A stretch of DNA of 64,000 bases. Source: Heliocidaris tuberculata. Its lineage: Eukaryota > Echinodermata > Echinoidea > Camarodonta > Echinometridae. Shown piece after piece: positions 1 through 10,790 of this stretch. The stretch spans positions 23,260,907-23,324,906 of the forward strand of contig CM046850.1 in assembly GCA_025618425.1 (NCBI GenBank), given 5' to 3'. Position numbers and translations under genes: made by a program. Every line of letters begins with the position of its first letter. Within the stretch, counting starts at the first letter, position 1. The notes under the pieces are model-generated. The model searched no databases, was not told where the DNA came from, and saw only the letters and a program-made list of their open reading frames with translations.

Positions 1-1326
1 TCAAAGGGATAACTTCATTCTCGGTGAAATGTAGTCCGATTGCGATGAGGACAATTATTAAAGGAACACCCCAACCGAACAGTGAGTAGCGAGCGTAGCG
101 CTTCAAGCGATTGGTCGATTCGTGACGCGCGTGCGTTTGAACTCCTTTAAAGCTCAGGAAAAGGTCGAAAGCAAGTACATTCATCCACGCAAAGACGCTC
201 AGATAAGTGAAATGTCCGACCATCGACAAAATCTGACACAGCATGGATGAGAGAGGTAAGTAAAGAACGATGTAATTGGTGTATAGCTGGGTAATCAACA
301 ACGCTACGACAAAGCTTAATATGGCCCATCCTTGAAAGTTCCGGAGCTCAGGGAAAGTCGCGTAGGTAATTAACAAAAGAAACAGACATAACGTTGATAT
401 ACCATACATAACTTCTCCATAGATGCGATATAATTCATAAATAAAGTTCGTGTCTACTGCAGAAAGGTTATTGCTATGCACAATGCAGATCCCGATTGAA
501 TTGTTCGACAAGTATTCAAACTTTTCAGCGCTATATTCCGTTCCCATGTACAAGGCAATAGTCGAGTTGCCTTCATCTCTCAGAGAATACTCCTCTTCGG
601 TTAGGACAATGGCACAGTTGGTCATAACTTCCCACCTTTTGCCACAGACCCCAACGTCTCTTGTTTTACTTTGACGACCGAATTCTAGAGTTTCAAGAAC
701 TTCATATGTCGTTCTGTCAATCCACCAATTTGGTAAAATGTAAGTTCCGTTGAAGAAGAGAAGGGAAAATAATGGTGCGAAATCATCTGACTGACCGAAG
801 AACCACTCTTCGTTACAGTCGCTCGACGAAAGCGACGTTGTGATCGAGTCATTATTACCTCCTTCCAGCGAACAGGCTACTCCGAATTCGATGACGCCTT
901 TGCATCGGCTGCTTTGGTTTTTATCTTTAAGCTTAGTTTCAAGAACTTTTTCTATCTCCAGTAGAAGAAGGCTTGCGTTGATGGCATCGATGAGCGGGGA
1001 CCGCCACCCTGATACACCTGGGTGCTGAAGAAAAGTTCTCTCGTCTAATTCCTGGGAAGAAAGAAAGTCACTAACCGAGGACTTGATCGTGGATTCGGGA
1101 TCATTGCATGAACCCCCTATTTCGGTATTGAATCGGTGAATAAACTGTAGAGTTCCGTTGTGGCATACTGGCCACACCAGCCCATCGTTTTGTGACGGGC
1201 AAGTTGTAGAGATCCGCTGGAACCCTTGGGGACATTCAATGGCTGTAGATAGAGATGAGTTTGATGGGGCACGGTGAATATCCAAACCAAAAGGCCCATC
1301 CTCATCTCGTGTTATCGTCGGACTCC
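1..1326 (-). CDS. Family-B (Methuselah/secretin-like) 7TM receptor, copy A, main exon, partial
   Basis: The minus strand stays open from a splice acceptor at 1327-1328 to the left edge, so the exon and its stop are cut off by the window. It encodes a Cys-rich ectodomain with several N-x-S/T sites, then TM1 (about 350-420, followed by FPELRNFQG), TM2, TM3 (FAWMNVLAFDLF) and TM4 (SLFGWGVPL), ending near FTENEVIPL. The PELRN-x-xG turn after TM1 and the FGWG motif in TM4 are typical of Methuselah-like and other family-B receptors; ligand and G protein are unknown. It aligns with copies B (8115-10199) and C (20566-22138) over its full length. The exon enters in phase 1, which fits the exon-1 donor at 1681-1686. 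I see no disabling change, so this is the copy most likely to be functional. TM5-7 lie outside the window. Confidence 0.85.
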
Positions 1327-1686
1327 CTGCACATTCGTATCAAAGGGATATGAAATTGCGTGATACAAAGCATAAAAGTATATATAATTGTCGGTAAATT
1401 GAATTACGATCGCCACAAAATCAATTTACCGACAAGTTAGTCTAAATCTTCCAACGGGGGTAAAGTGACAGATTTTCATTAGTCAATGGCTAAAAAAAAG
1501 GTCCAAGTATGGTAACAAAATTGAGGTGTCGTCCCTAACACCCCCTAGTGACGCCTCTGGAAAAGAGCTCATGGTTTTGACAAAAAGCGTGTTTCATTTC
1601 ATGTAGAGGATAGCGGGGAATTTCAACTATTATTTCTTCAAACCAATATTTATGAAAGAAGGTTTGCGGTTCTAACGAAAACTTAC

Positions 1687-1828
1687 ATGATGTAGAGGCG
1701 AGATCAGAAGGCAGTGAAGAGAACCGAGTTGGAGACAGCGTTGGTGGACTCGACGTCGTCGTGAAGGCGAGAACATTGTCCATCGTCATCGAGAAGCATG
1801 TCAAGACGATGACGATAAACTGCATCAT
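1687..1828 (-). CDS. Copy A exon 1: signal peptide and Ser/Thr/Pro-rich stalk
   Basis: Starts at the ATG at 1828 (MMQFIVIVLTCF...), chosen because copy C also begins with MM before a hydrophobic stretch; an upstream in-frame ATG at 1882 would add 18 less hydrophobic residues. A hydrophobic signal-like segment is followed by VLAFTTTSSPPTLSP, a short Ser/Thr/Pro-rich linker. The exon ends in phase 1 at a GTAAGT donor (1681-1686), which joins in frame to the exon starting at 1326. The ~350-bp intron between holds nothing recognisable. Copy C exon 1 matches it at the VVAFTTLRP segment and has the same phase and donor. Copy B has lost this exon. Confidence 0.7.
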
Positions 1829-1868
1829 GATTAAGAGGCTGTAAGGTGTAGCAGATAAACCAGAAATT

Positions 1869-2335
1869 GGGTTCGAGTCCAAGTTAGGGTACTTAAACTA
1901 CTTATTGCCTTTGAACCGTGATGACCTAGGTACGTGTCCAAGTTAGTGTGCTTGTGCCATTGGGTGTCAGGGTTATATTGATGGTATTCGAAGTGGGATT
2001 ATTCGGGCTAGAGTCCAAGTCAGTACCACTGGGCCTAGAGGATATTACAATAGACTTGGAGACGTAATGACCCGACTCTGAGTCCTAGTTATTGCGCAAT
2101 AGCACGTGGTCTCAAAGGAGAGTGCGATAGTTTTGGAAACGTAACGAGCCCCTGGATCGAGTCTAAGTTAGTGTGTTTGCAAGCCTTGGGCCCAGTGGAT
2201 AATGGGAAGGTTTTGGAAACGTAATGGCTTAGGTTCGAGTTAAAGTCTGTGATCTATTACCCTTGTGCTCAGATGGTGCGATTATCCTTGAAACGAGATG
2301 ATCCTGGTTCGAACCAAGTGACCTAGGGTAAGGAA
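1869..2335 (+). repeat. Degenerate tandem array of ~76-bp tRNA-like units (A block)
   Basis: Successive units each end in a motif like the tRNA B box: GGTTCGAGTCC at 1869, then degenerate forms near 1930, 2010, 2074, 2150, 2232 and 2308. Spacing settles at about 76 bp, a tRNA length. Better units also have an A-box-like segment (GGGCCCAGTGG near 2196) and an anticodon-arm-like TTGGAAACGTAATG. The units differ a lot from each other and I cannot fold a clean tRNA, so these look like decayed tRNA-derived repeats, not working tRNA genes. The array lies just behind copy A exon 1; a homologous array lies behind copy B. Confidence 0.5.
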
Positions 2336-2759
2336 TTAACCATCAATTAGCTGGTTTTGTCGGATAGGACACTCTGTAGTGTAGGTCCCTTGGAAAACAA
2401 TCATCAAATTTCTTTCTCGTCATTCGGGTAAAATTCGTCGCTGGTTTCTCGAACTGACGTACGCACATATAGGCTTAAGTACAGGAGATACGTCGGTTCG
2501 CGAAATCAGAGACGAATTATAAGACTTAACAACAACAAAAAAGGATAATTGAAAGTGACTTTAGGATGGGAAAAGACGACTTTTAGAACTACATTCTAAA
2601 ACACAAACAAACACAAAATTAACAAATCTGGCGATGTTATTGTTGTTTACGGCATAGGCCTACAATAATTATACATATGTTTGAACAGAAATATCGACCA
2701 ACTTCTTACGTAATACCTTTTTCTTACACATAATATTACATGAAATAATATCCTTACAA
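2336..2759. other. Spacer without recognisable gene
   Basis: AT-rich single-copy-looking sequence. No splice-linked coding stretch or known repeat was seen. Confidence 0.5.
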
Positions 2760-2906
2760 GGCCGTGTTTCATAAAACTTGTTATTAATAACAAGTTACAA
2801 TAATTGTTATAAGCTACTGATATCCTTGAATCTGATTGGCTGATTTTAAATTTGTCATAGAAATGGGGCAGTTGTTATCGATAACAAGCGTTATGAAACA
2901 GGGCCC
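2760..2906. mobile_element. MITE family 1, copy a (~147 bp)
   Basis: Near-palindromic element with termini GGCC-TGTTTCATAAAACTT and its inverse, and the family core (AAGCTACTG-ATCCTTG, then CTGATTGGCTGA). Five copies of the family lie in this window. Confidence 0.75.
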
Positions 2907-3053
2907 AGAAGTAAACGTTTTATCACTGCCATTCAACTATATTCTGGGGATAGCAACATTAATGGCAACTCTGGGTATGGTAAAAACCTTGTGAATAGCT
3001 GCACGTTTCCACTCATTGTTGCGTTCTGAATTAATTGTTGGTACCGTACTCTC

Positions 3054-3336
3054 CAGGGGCGGATCTAGCTTTTTTCCAAGGGGGGGGGGGGTTTGAGGGG
3101 CTGAGCTGGGTATTGCGAGCGAGCGAAGCGAGCGAGGGGGGAGGGTGTGGGAGGGGGGACCCCCCTCCCACAGTAGGGAGATTTTTCATTTTTAGGGTTG
3201 CCAGCTTGCGATTTTAAGCATACTTGCATGCTCTATTTTTTCTCTTTTTTGTTTTCCTATGCACATTAAATGTTTACTTGGCAGCCCAAGGGGGGGGGGG
3301 TTAAACCCCCTAAACACCCCCGTAGATCCGCCACTG
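3054..3336. mobile_element. hAT-like G/C-tract MITE, copy a
   Basis: Runs from CAGGGGCGGATCTAG to an inverted GTAGATCCGCCACTG, with long G runs just inside the ends. Better-preserved members (15798-16194 and 45642-45860) have 8-bp target duplications. Here the duplication is not clear. Confidence 0.6.
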
Positions 3337-3339
3337 CTC

Positions 3340-5030
3340 TCTTTTTTATGGTCTAGATTTGTCAAAAACAGAAAAAGCTATTCAAACTTCAAAACAGTAT
3401 TTTACACAAAGATCTCCATTCCATTGAGAATATGCAATAATACCTTGAAAAATGGATATGAGATTATTTTTATTTTAGTTGTTAATTATCAATCAAAAGA
3501 GTCAAATATATTTTGTAAGAGTACCGGCTTGGTATATTATGATTGTTAAATATTCAATAAAAACAGCAATAACAGTCACATATCAATATGTACTTGGAAC
3601 TCACTGAGACAATGTTGGAGAGCTGTCCTACAGCGCTTTACCCGCTATGTACTGCAATCATATCCTTTGCATGCAGACCAAGGTGCAATGTATACAAAGG
3701 GAGGGCCTTCTTTTCCACAATGCTCCAGGCAACAGGTATGTCTATAAAATTATCAAGTTTGCTTTATCCGATTCAGTACACATTCACAATCAGGATTATG
3801 GCCGAACTTCAAAACACCTTTCAAAACCCACACATGTGCATAATATATATGAACAGAAGGTTAAACAAGGAGCTGAAAGATATTTAGGGGTAAATAAATA
3901 TGCACGTCGGCCTACAAGTGAATCATTGATCTTCATAATGGTTTCATGTTTTATATCCCTTGAAAAAGACAGAAATATTGAAGTAGTTATTCCTTTAATC
4001 CTTTATTGCAACAATATTTAAATATGCGCACGTACAATAACAAAAGGGATAAGCAGGTGGAGATAATGATTATTCGGCTTTAACTGAAGGCAGTTTTATA
4101 CCAACATGAAAAACATTATTTTTTAACCGGAGAAGAGCATGCAATAATGGGATGGAAATTGGATAGCTATCATACCTAAAAAGAAAACGATTGCTATGTT
4201 TTTCCTGCTCTAACATAATGTACCCGTAAAGGCCACCGCACACCTTACGATCGGTCTGCGATCCGATTTCAGAAGAAAATGTAATATCATTTGACAAATC
4301 ATTTAAAAACGAAAAATATTTTAGATTGAGGGTCTGAATGGTCATACAGATAGTAAAATCGATAATACAGCCTTTGCCGAGTTTTCTAGTCGGTGGAATG
4401 GCCAAATCGGCTCTGAGTCGCAGTGACGTCACAAAAATCGTACGGCTGCCTACGATTTGAAACTAATTTTGCCCCTATTCCCTGTAGAAAGCTGACAGCT
4501 CACCCAAACCCTATGTTTAGCATTCATTTTACTTTTCAGAACCTGACAAGGGTAGATTTCATTTGTTAAAGTGCCAATATTTAATGCCATAGCGATTTAT
4601 TTCACAAATCGGATCGCAGACCGATCGTAAGGTGTGCGGTGGCCTTAATAAGCAGTCAGTGTATAAGACAATGTTCTCTGTATTTTGCCATCTTTACAAG
4701 AATCATGCAGAGGTAAGATGAAGCGCTTCCATAATAATTAGTTAAGGTAACGTAGGCATATCGAGCGTGTAGGCCTGTAGGAGGAAGCTGGCGAATGCAT
4801 GCCACTCCCGTTAGAAGGCCCGGGGAAATGGGGGGGGGGGGGGGCGAATCGAACTTTGCAACGGGTCTTGCAGGAGCTGCCTTTGGTAGCCCAGGGGCAC
4901 CCTCCGTCTATCCGTTTCTGGAAACGCCACCGACACCTCTTCTTTGAATATAGTGTAATGTTGACTGAACATGCTGAATGCTCCTTAGCATGACCGACTT
5001 AACTGGAGGCGCACATATTTTTCATTCTAA
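3340..5030. other. A-side of a segmental duplication; no gene
   Basis: Non-coding sequence that aligns piecewise with 11190-11480, 12815-13375 and 13985-14190 in the B block. Examples are the stretch around TTTGTCAAAAA at 3358, GCTTTATCCGATTCA at 3761, and CGCCACCGACACCTC at 4923. It continues the duplication that carries receptor copies A and B. Short ORFs here do not survive in the B copy. Confidence 0.65.
4230..4645. mobile_element. Harbinger-like MITE with ~40-bp TIR and TAA target duplication
   Basis: The left end AGGCCACCGCACACCTTACG is mirrored at 4605-4645, with TAA on both sides (4227-4229 and 4646-4648). The three-base duplication and GGCCACCGCACAC terminus suit PIF/Harbinger. No transposase is present. 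It is absent from the matching place in the B block (near 13375). Confidence 0.65.
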
Positions 5031-5987
5031 TTGTTTTCGGCCAACTCCCTGCAGGCATAGGTTGAGCGCAGCATAGGATAAATTGTTGCGGATCCATGAT
5101 TTTCTGCGCGGGGAGGGGGGGGGGGGGGCACAAGTCCGAAATTTTTCTGACAAACAAGAAAGAAAAAAAGAGAGAATTTTAAAGAATTTTTCCAGGTTCA
5201 GGTGCCTTCTTGCCGCGGGGCACAATTCATATTTCTTATTACTTCATATAATTAAGGTATAGGTCAAAGCCAGATTGCGTTTTGCCATTTTGGCTTTGCT
5301 TGTATCTCAATAGAATTTTTAAAAAGAGAGAGAAAACAATAAAATTATATAGTACCAGAAGGGCTAGTTTTCATCCCAATCAAAACATGTTCTTATCAGC
5401 CTATATAGCTGAGGGAAAGCCATGCTCCCTAAGATGGAGTTCATACGGATTCTCAGATCTCGTGCACGCAGAAAATACTGATTAAAAATTTTCCGTGTAA
5501 AGAATTCTCCGTGTATAATCGCATCAGTTCACTAGGTATTTGGTAATTTGATTAGAGAAGATCCGCTTGAAAAAAATAGGCAACAGGTAAAAATTACCAT
5601 ATTTGTGTTGGCTACCGTTCAACCCGGATCTCTGGACAGTTTAACACTCTTTGTGTTAAAATTTTTACCAGGAGTTCTTTCAGTGTGATTCCCCAATGAC
5701 TCTTTAAAAAGACATCCTCTTTTTTGAGCACCACAACCACCATCCTCTCCAAAAATGGAAGCGTCATAGAAATGAGTTTTTCATGGCCAATATAAAGGAA
5801 CCCTTTCTAGAAAAATAAAAATATGAACAGTTTAAACAGTGGCTGACGCAACGATTCTTCAGAGATAACTAAGACTGAAATTGCATACATTTTATTATTT
5901 TTATAAAATTTCTTTTCAGTTGAGAATACTTATTAACATCAAGCTCCTCTTGGTAAGAAACTAGTAATATATACCAAATACGAAAGT
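5031..5987. other. Spacer with a G tract; no gene seen
   Basis: Holds a G-rich run near 5105-5127 of the type found in the hAT-like MITEs, and otherwise AT-rich sequence with no coding signal. Confidence 0.5.
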
Positions 5988-5989
5988 TT

Positions 5990-6036
<47 letters not shown>

Positions 6037-6167
6037 TATCATCATCACCATCATCAACATCATCATTATTATTAATAATATTATTACTATTTTTGAAATT
6101 ATTATTATTATCAATATCATCATCAGTATCATGATCAGTATCATTATTATTATTATTATTTATTCGG
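5988..6167. repeat. ATT/ATC trinucleotide microsatellite
   Basis: Imperfect (ATT)n/(ATC)n tract of about 180 bp. Apparent ORFs across it (runs of Ile/Met or Asn/Asp) are low-complexity artefacts. Confidence 0.9.
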
Positions 6168-6317
6168 CATTTCAAAGACACGATAAAGTCATGATCGGGA
6201 ATACAAAGTAAGAACAAAGGATTCAGCTTCCCAAAGTTGCCTGGAAGAAGAAAAAAAAAGGAATGGAATTTCTATATGACCCTTGGGTCTTTCCTACAGA
6301 CTCTAGGAAACGCACCA

Positions 6318-6455
6318 GGGGAGCGTTTCATCAAGCGTTTTGTCAGTGATTTTTACCGACAACTGTTATAAGCTACTGAAATCCTTGCATCTGATTGGCT
6401 GAGAGCAAATTTGTCAGTAAAAATCACTGACAAGACGCTTGATGAAAAGCTCCCC
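6318..6455. mobile_element. MITE family 1, copy b
   Basis: Termini GGGGAGCGTTTCATCAAGCG and its inverse frame the conserved core AAGCTACTGAAATCCTTG and CTGATTGGCTGAGAGCAAA. The arms differ from the other copies, so it is a subfamily. Confidence 0.7.
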
Positions 6456-6673
6456 AGGCCTAAAATAATTTAGACAAATGTATTTGCATAATGCTGTATA
6501 AATTTTTTACTGAATTGCATTACATGTACAATAATCCGAGAATTCAATTTCTGTAAAGTGGTTCATAGTCAGAATATACCAAGCCAAGGTCCGGTGACGT
6601 AGCGTAGGAGGCAATGATGTCATTCATGAGGGGCATCTGGCTTACTAGATGCATGAATGAAATGAAAAATCAT

Positions 6674-6931
6674 CAGTGGCGGATTTAGGACGGGGGGGGG
6701 GGGGGGGGGGCTAACTCCGGACCGTGCCCCCCCCCCCCCCCCCCCTTTTGAAAGCAAAATGTACATTGTGGCCCACTTTTAGTTTTTTCCTTTTTTCTTT
6801 TTCTTTTTGCTTATCACAGAATTTTTCAGGAAAACGGGACCAAACAAATCTGATGACCCTTTTTTTCTTCTCTTTTTTGGCTTTTCTGAGATTTGTGCCC
6901 CTCTTTTACAAAATTTCAGGATCCACCCCTG
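6674..6931. mobile_element. hAT-like G/C-tract MITE, copy b
   Basis: CAGTGGCGGATTTAGGAC, a long G run and a long C run, ending in GGATCCACCCCTG. Internal sequence resembles 15798-16194 (around CACAGAATTTTTCAGG). Confidence 0.6.
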
Positions 6932-6944
6932 GTATAGATAATAA

Positions 6945-7180
6945 CGCAGTCGAAATAACGCCTTGTGTTGACCAATGCCAGTTACACACGATTGCTTTAT
7001 TACCTACGTTATTCAAGCCTACGAAGGCAATTTCATACGCCAGTAATTCAACGCAAACTTTGTACTGTTTAGTTTGCATTCCTGTTTTGTACGACGGTCA
7101 CTGTCGCATGGCGCGTTAGGGGCTGCGTCATTCGCTGACGCAGTTCTACGTCAGGCAAATAGCAAATCGTTACGGGGACA
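6945..7180. mobile_element. MITE family 3, diverged copy
   Basis: Shares the internal GAAGGCAATTT-CATACGCCAGT segment and the CTGACGCAG motif with 7714-7920, but the ends are worn. Confidence 0.45.
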
Positions 7181-7269
7181 ATTTTTATGACAAATCACTT
7201 TTATACTAATTTAGTAATTATCATATACATTATTCACTCCAAGTTATTATACTAGTTAGCGCTGGCGGA

Positions 7270-7686
7270 TTAACCCTTTCGAGACAATTGACCACATTTT
7301 GTGGTTTGGTTGAATAACTTTTGATTCAGAGCCCTAAAAAAATATACCAGATGCATGATTAGAAAGAGCAAAAATTTCTGCAAACACTGTGTCCATTTTT
7401 GTTGCTTGACCATATTGCGTTTGATGCCAGGAATTTTTAAAAGGAAAATAAGCTTTAAAATCCTTAAATTGGCAACACATTGAGAGGTTCAAAATCTTTG
7501 TTTTTTGACAAAATTGGCAATTTTTTCAACTTTTCAACAAAGTTCTTAATAATGTATGCTGTTTTCAAAGACATTACATTTTATTAGAACCATGTAGCAT
7601 TAAAAGAAAAATATTTTTGTTGCCAATTTGAAGAACAAAATGTGATCAATTTAGCCCTAGAATAATTCCTGTCCTGAAAGGGTTAA
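7270..7686. mobile_element. MITE with TTAACCCTTTC inverted ends (~417 bp)
   Basis: Left end TTAACCCTTTCGAGACA is mirrored by TGTCCTGAAAGGGTTAA. Both subterminal parts contain an inverted copy of ATTGA(C/T)CACATTTTGT. A fragment of the right half is at 14530-14626. Confidence 0.65.
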
Positions 7687-7713
7687 AAGCGACACAAAAT
7701 CGTGCAAACCTGA

Positions 7714-7920
7714 AGCCTGGCTCATACGAGGCGTCATTTCGATTGCGTCAGTGCCTGCGCTAATTTGGTCTGTGAAGGCAATTAACCCATACGCCAGTTA
7801 TTCTGTTCATTTTCTCGCTTTTTAAACAATATCATTCTTTCATGGCACGAAAAAAAAACCCCACACAATTCACTGACGCGGTCCTAACGTCAGCAAATGA
7901 CGTCTCGTGTGAGCCAGTCT
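7714..7920. mobile_element. MITE family 3 (~207 bp)
   Basis: AGCCTGGCTCATACGAGGCG at the left matches the inverted right end (CGTGTGAGCCAGTCT), and GCGTCATTT is mirrored by AAATGACGT. Relatives lie at 6945-7180, 46018-46226 and 63953-64000. Confidence 0.65.
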
Positions 7921-8114
7921 TATAAAGTCAACTTTTTTTTTTCTTGTAAGAGAATTCTTGAGTAATTCCTTTGGCCTCCTTACAAAATCCCGATCATCCC
8001 CCACCCCTCGCCAGCTAAACTACATGGGAGGGGAGGGTAAAAAAAGTCATAAACGCAGGTGTTGTTCCACATTGATAACCTTGCTCTGAAAAATCCATGT
8101 TTGGCGAAATACAT

Positions 8115-10199
8115 TTATAAAGAAGTGTTTTTTATTGGAATTTGCGTAAGAAGCTCTGATATAAAACGCTTGCGTTCTACGTCATTGTCATGTCCAAGAG
8201 CACTTCGGGTCATGCGGTTTGTCTTCCAAATGTTGACTACGGTGATGACGTAGAAAACGATGTTGGTCATCACAGATAAGAAAACTGGAAACACGAAGAA
8301 AACATTGATAGCAATTTTTGGACCCAACCAACAAATCATTGGATTCGATCCATAGTTCAGAGGTATAACATCGTTCTCAGTGAAATGTAGTCCGATTGAG
8401 ATAATGACTATTATTAAAGGAACACCCCCAACCGAATAGTGAGTGGCGAGCGTAGCGCTTTAAACGATTGGTCGGTTCGTGACGAGGCGAGCGCGATTGA
8501 GTTCCTTTAAAGCTCAGGAAAAGGTCGAAAGCAAGTACATTCATCCACGCAAAGACGCTCAGATAAGTGAAATGACAAAACATCGACAAAATCTGACACT
8601 CCTTGGATGAGAGTGGTAAGGAAGGAGCGATATACTCGCTGTGTAGCTGGGTTACCAACAACGATAGGACAAAGCTTAATATGGCCAATCCTTGAAAGTT
8701 CCGGAGCTCAGGGAAGGTCGAGTAAGTAATTATCAAAAGAGACAAACATAACATTGATATGGCATACATAACTTTGCAATAGATGTGATATAAATCTTTA
8801 AGAAAGTCCCTTTCAACCGCTGAAAGGTTGCTATGCACAATGCAGACTCTGATGGAATTGTTCGACAATTATTCAAACTTTTCAGCGCTATATTCCGTTC
8901 CCTTGTACACAGCAATAGTCGAGTTGCCTTCACCCCTCAAAGAGCTCTTTGGTTAGGACAACGGCATAGTTGGTCATACCTTCCAACCTTTTGCTACAGA
9001 CACCAACGTCTCTTGTTTTACTTTGACGACCGAATTCTAGAGTTTCAAGAACTTCATATGTCATTCTTTCAATCCACCAACTTCCGTTGAAGAATAGAAG
9101 GGAAAGGACTGGTGTGAAATTATCGGACTGACCAAAGAACCATTCTTCTTTACAGTCGCTCGATGAAAGCGACGTTGTGATCGAGTCATTAATACCTCCT
9201 ACAAGCGAACAGGCTACTTCGATTTCGATGACGCACCGGCTGCTCTGGTTTCGATCATTACGCCTTCTTTCAAGATCTCCTTCTATGTCGTGTCGTAGAA
9301 GAATCGCGTCGATACCATCGACAAGACGGGACCGCCAACCCGACATAGCACTTGAATGCTGATGAGAAGTTTTCCCATCTAATTCACCCGGGGGGGGGGG
9401 CACTCATGTATATTGGTGGTACGGGGACGTGCCGCTTTGATGACCCCCTTTTTCAGACTCCGATTTCCGTTCTCTAGATACTCAGTTCCGCTCAGGAGCC
9501 GCTCAGCCCCGCTCTGAAGACCCCCGTTATGAAACATATCCGTTCGCATGCGGCCGCGCCGGGAGCGTGGCGGAGGCAGTGGTCGCTCGACCTGGTCTCG
9601 CGCCCTAGGCCCTTTCGTCGCGCGAGCCTTGAAAACTGCTTCAGCTAGCTAGCTACTAGCGCTACACGGCGCGGGCGCGGCCCCCGGCGCGGCCCGTCCC
9701 GAGATCCTGCGATGGCGAAGGTGTACCGCCGATAAAGCGAGGTTAGTTTTGTAGTTCCCTAGACCCTGTTTTTCACTCTGCCCAATAGATCATAGTTCCC
9801 AAGACCCCGTATTTTACACCTTGAAGTCAGTTCCTTAGACCCCCTTTTCGGGGATTCGTGAGGCACACCCCCGTCAAAATATAATTCGAGTGCCCCCCCC
9901 CCCCCGGGCTAATTCATCGTAGGGGTCCAAAAGAAAGTCACGGACCGAGGACCTGCTCGTGTATTCGGGATCAATACACGAACCTCCCTTCACGTCTGTA
10001 CTGAATCGGTGCATTACCTGTAGAGTCCCGTTGTGACATGCTGGCCACGTCGGCTTATCGTTTTGTGACGAGCAAGTTGAAGAGATCCGCTTGAACCCAT
10101 GAGGACATTCAATGGCGCTAGGTCGAGATGAGTTTGATGGGGCACGGTGAATATCCATACCGGAAGGCCCATCCCCGTCTTGTGTTAACGTCGGACTCC
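8115..10199 (-). pseudogene. Family-B 7TM receptor, copy B, decayed
   Basis: Same exon as copy A, read from an acceptor at 10200-10201. The ectodomain start (PSNSSRPSAIECPHGF) is intact to about 9909, where a 522-bp transposon interrupts it. Beyond it the frame resumes (GELDGKTSHQHSSAMSGW) to a ~5-nt deletion near 8932, which brings a stop. Read in the original frame, TTGAATACTTG of copy A is TTGAATAATTG at about 8866, a nonsense change. TM1-TM3 (PELRNFQGLAIL, FAWMNVLAFDLF) then read open until an extra G near 8426 shifts TM4. TM5 (NVFFVFPVFL, YVITVVNIWKTN) follows in another frame to 8115. Exon 1 has been deleted (junction near 10293), and no TM6-TM7 exon was found. There are too many lesions for sequencing error: this is a pseudogene. 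Confidence 0.9.
9387..9908. mobile_element. 'CCCGGG' transposon, copy 1, inserted in receptor copy B
   Basis: 522 bp with imperfect inverted ends (CCCGGGGGGG-CACTCATGTATATT against the inverse of AATATAATTCGAGTG-CCC-CCCGGG), flanked by an exact 8-bp duplication CTAATTCA (9379-9386 and 9909-9916). Copy A carries the target only once (CTAATTCC near 1043-1050). The interior is GC-rich and non-coding. An almost identical copy is at 52707-53207; the main difference is a ~20-bp indel near 9530. The 8-bp duplication points to hAT- or P-like transposition in trans. Confidence 0.85.
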
Positions 10200-10346
10200 C
10201 TGCATATTGATATCAAAGGGACATGAAATTGCGTGATACAAAGCATAAAAATAATGATCGCCACAAAATCATATTATCGACAAGTTAGTCTAAAGTTTAG
10301 CAGATAGACCAAGTTAGGGTACTTACTGCCTTTGAACCGTGATGAG

Positions 10347-10790
10347 TGCGTGTCCAAGTTAGTGTGCTTGTGCCATAGGGTGTCAGCGGTATATTGATGG
10401 TCTTCGAAGCGATATTATTCGGGCTAGAGTCCAAGTCAGTGTGCTTGTATACCTTGCGCACTGTGGATATTGCGATGGTCTTGGAAACTTATTAGCCCGA
10501 CTTTGAGTGAAGTTATTTTACCATAGCACGTGTTCTCAAAGGATAGTGCGATGGTCTTGGATACTTAATGACCCGCCTCTGAGTGCAGGTTATTGCGCTA
10601 CATCAACCGGTCTCAAAGGAAACGTAACGAGACCCTAGATCGAGTCCAAGTTAGTGTGCTTGTGCCTTTTGGCCCAGTGGCTGTTGCGAAGATCTTGGAA
10701 AGGTAATGACCGAGTTTGGATTCCAAGTCGGTGATCTATTGCCCTTTTGCTCAGAGGATGATGCAATTATCCTTCAAATAAGACGATTCG
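10347..10790 (+). repeat. Degenerate tRNA-like tandem array (B block)
   Basis: Homologue of 1869-2335. GAGTCCAAGT-like motifs recur near 10350, 10428, 10504, 10580, 10644 and 10720, about 76 bp apart. TTGGCCCAGTGG (near 10668) resembles a tRNA A box, and GATCTTGGAAAGGTAATGAC the anticodon arm. Confidence 0.45.

Noticed and set aside
1869..2335. Functional tRNA genes
   Set aside because: B-box motifs are clear but I cannot draw a proper acceptor stem or anticodon arm for any unit.
5869..6217. ORFs rich in Ile/Met or Asn/Asp
   Set aside because: They are translations of an ATT/ATC microsatellite.
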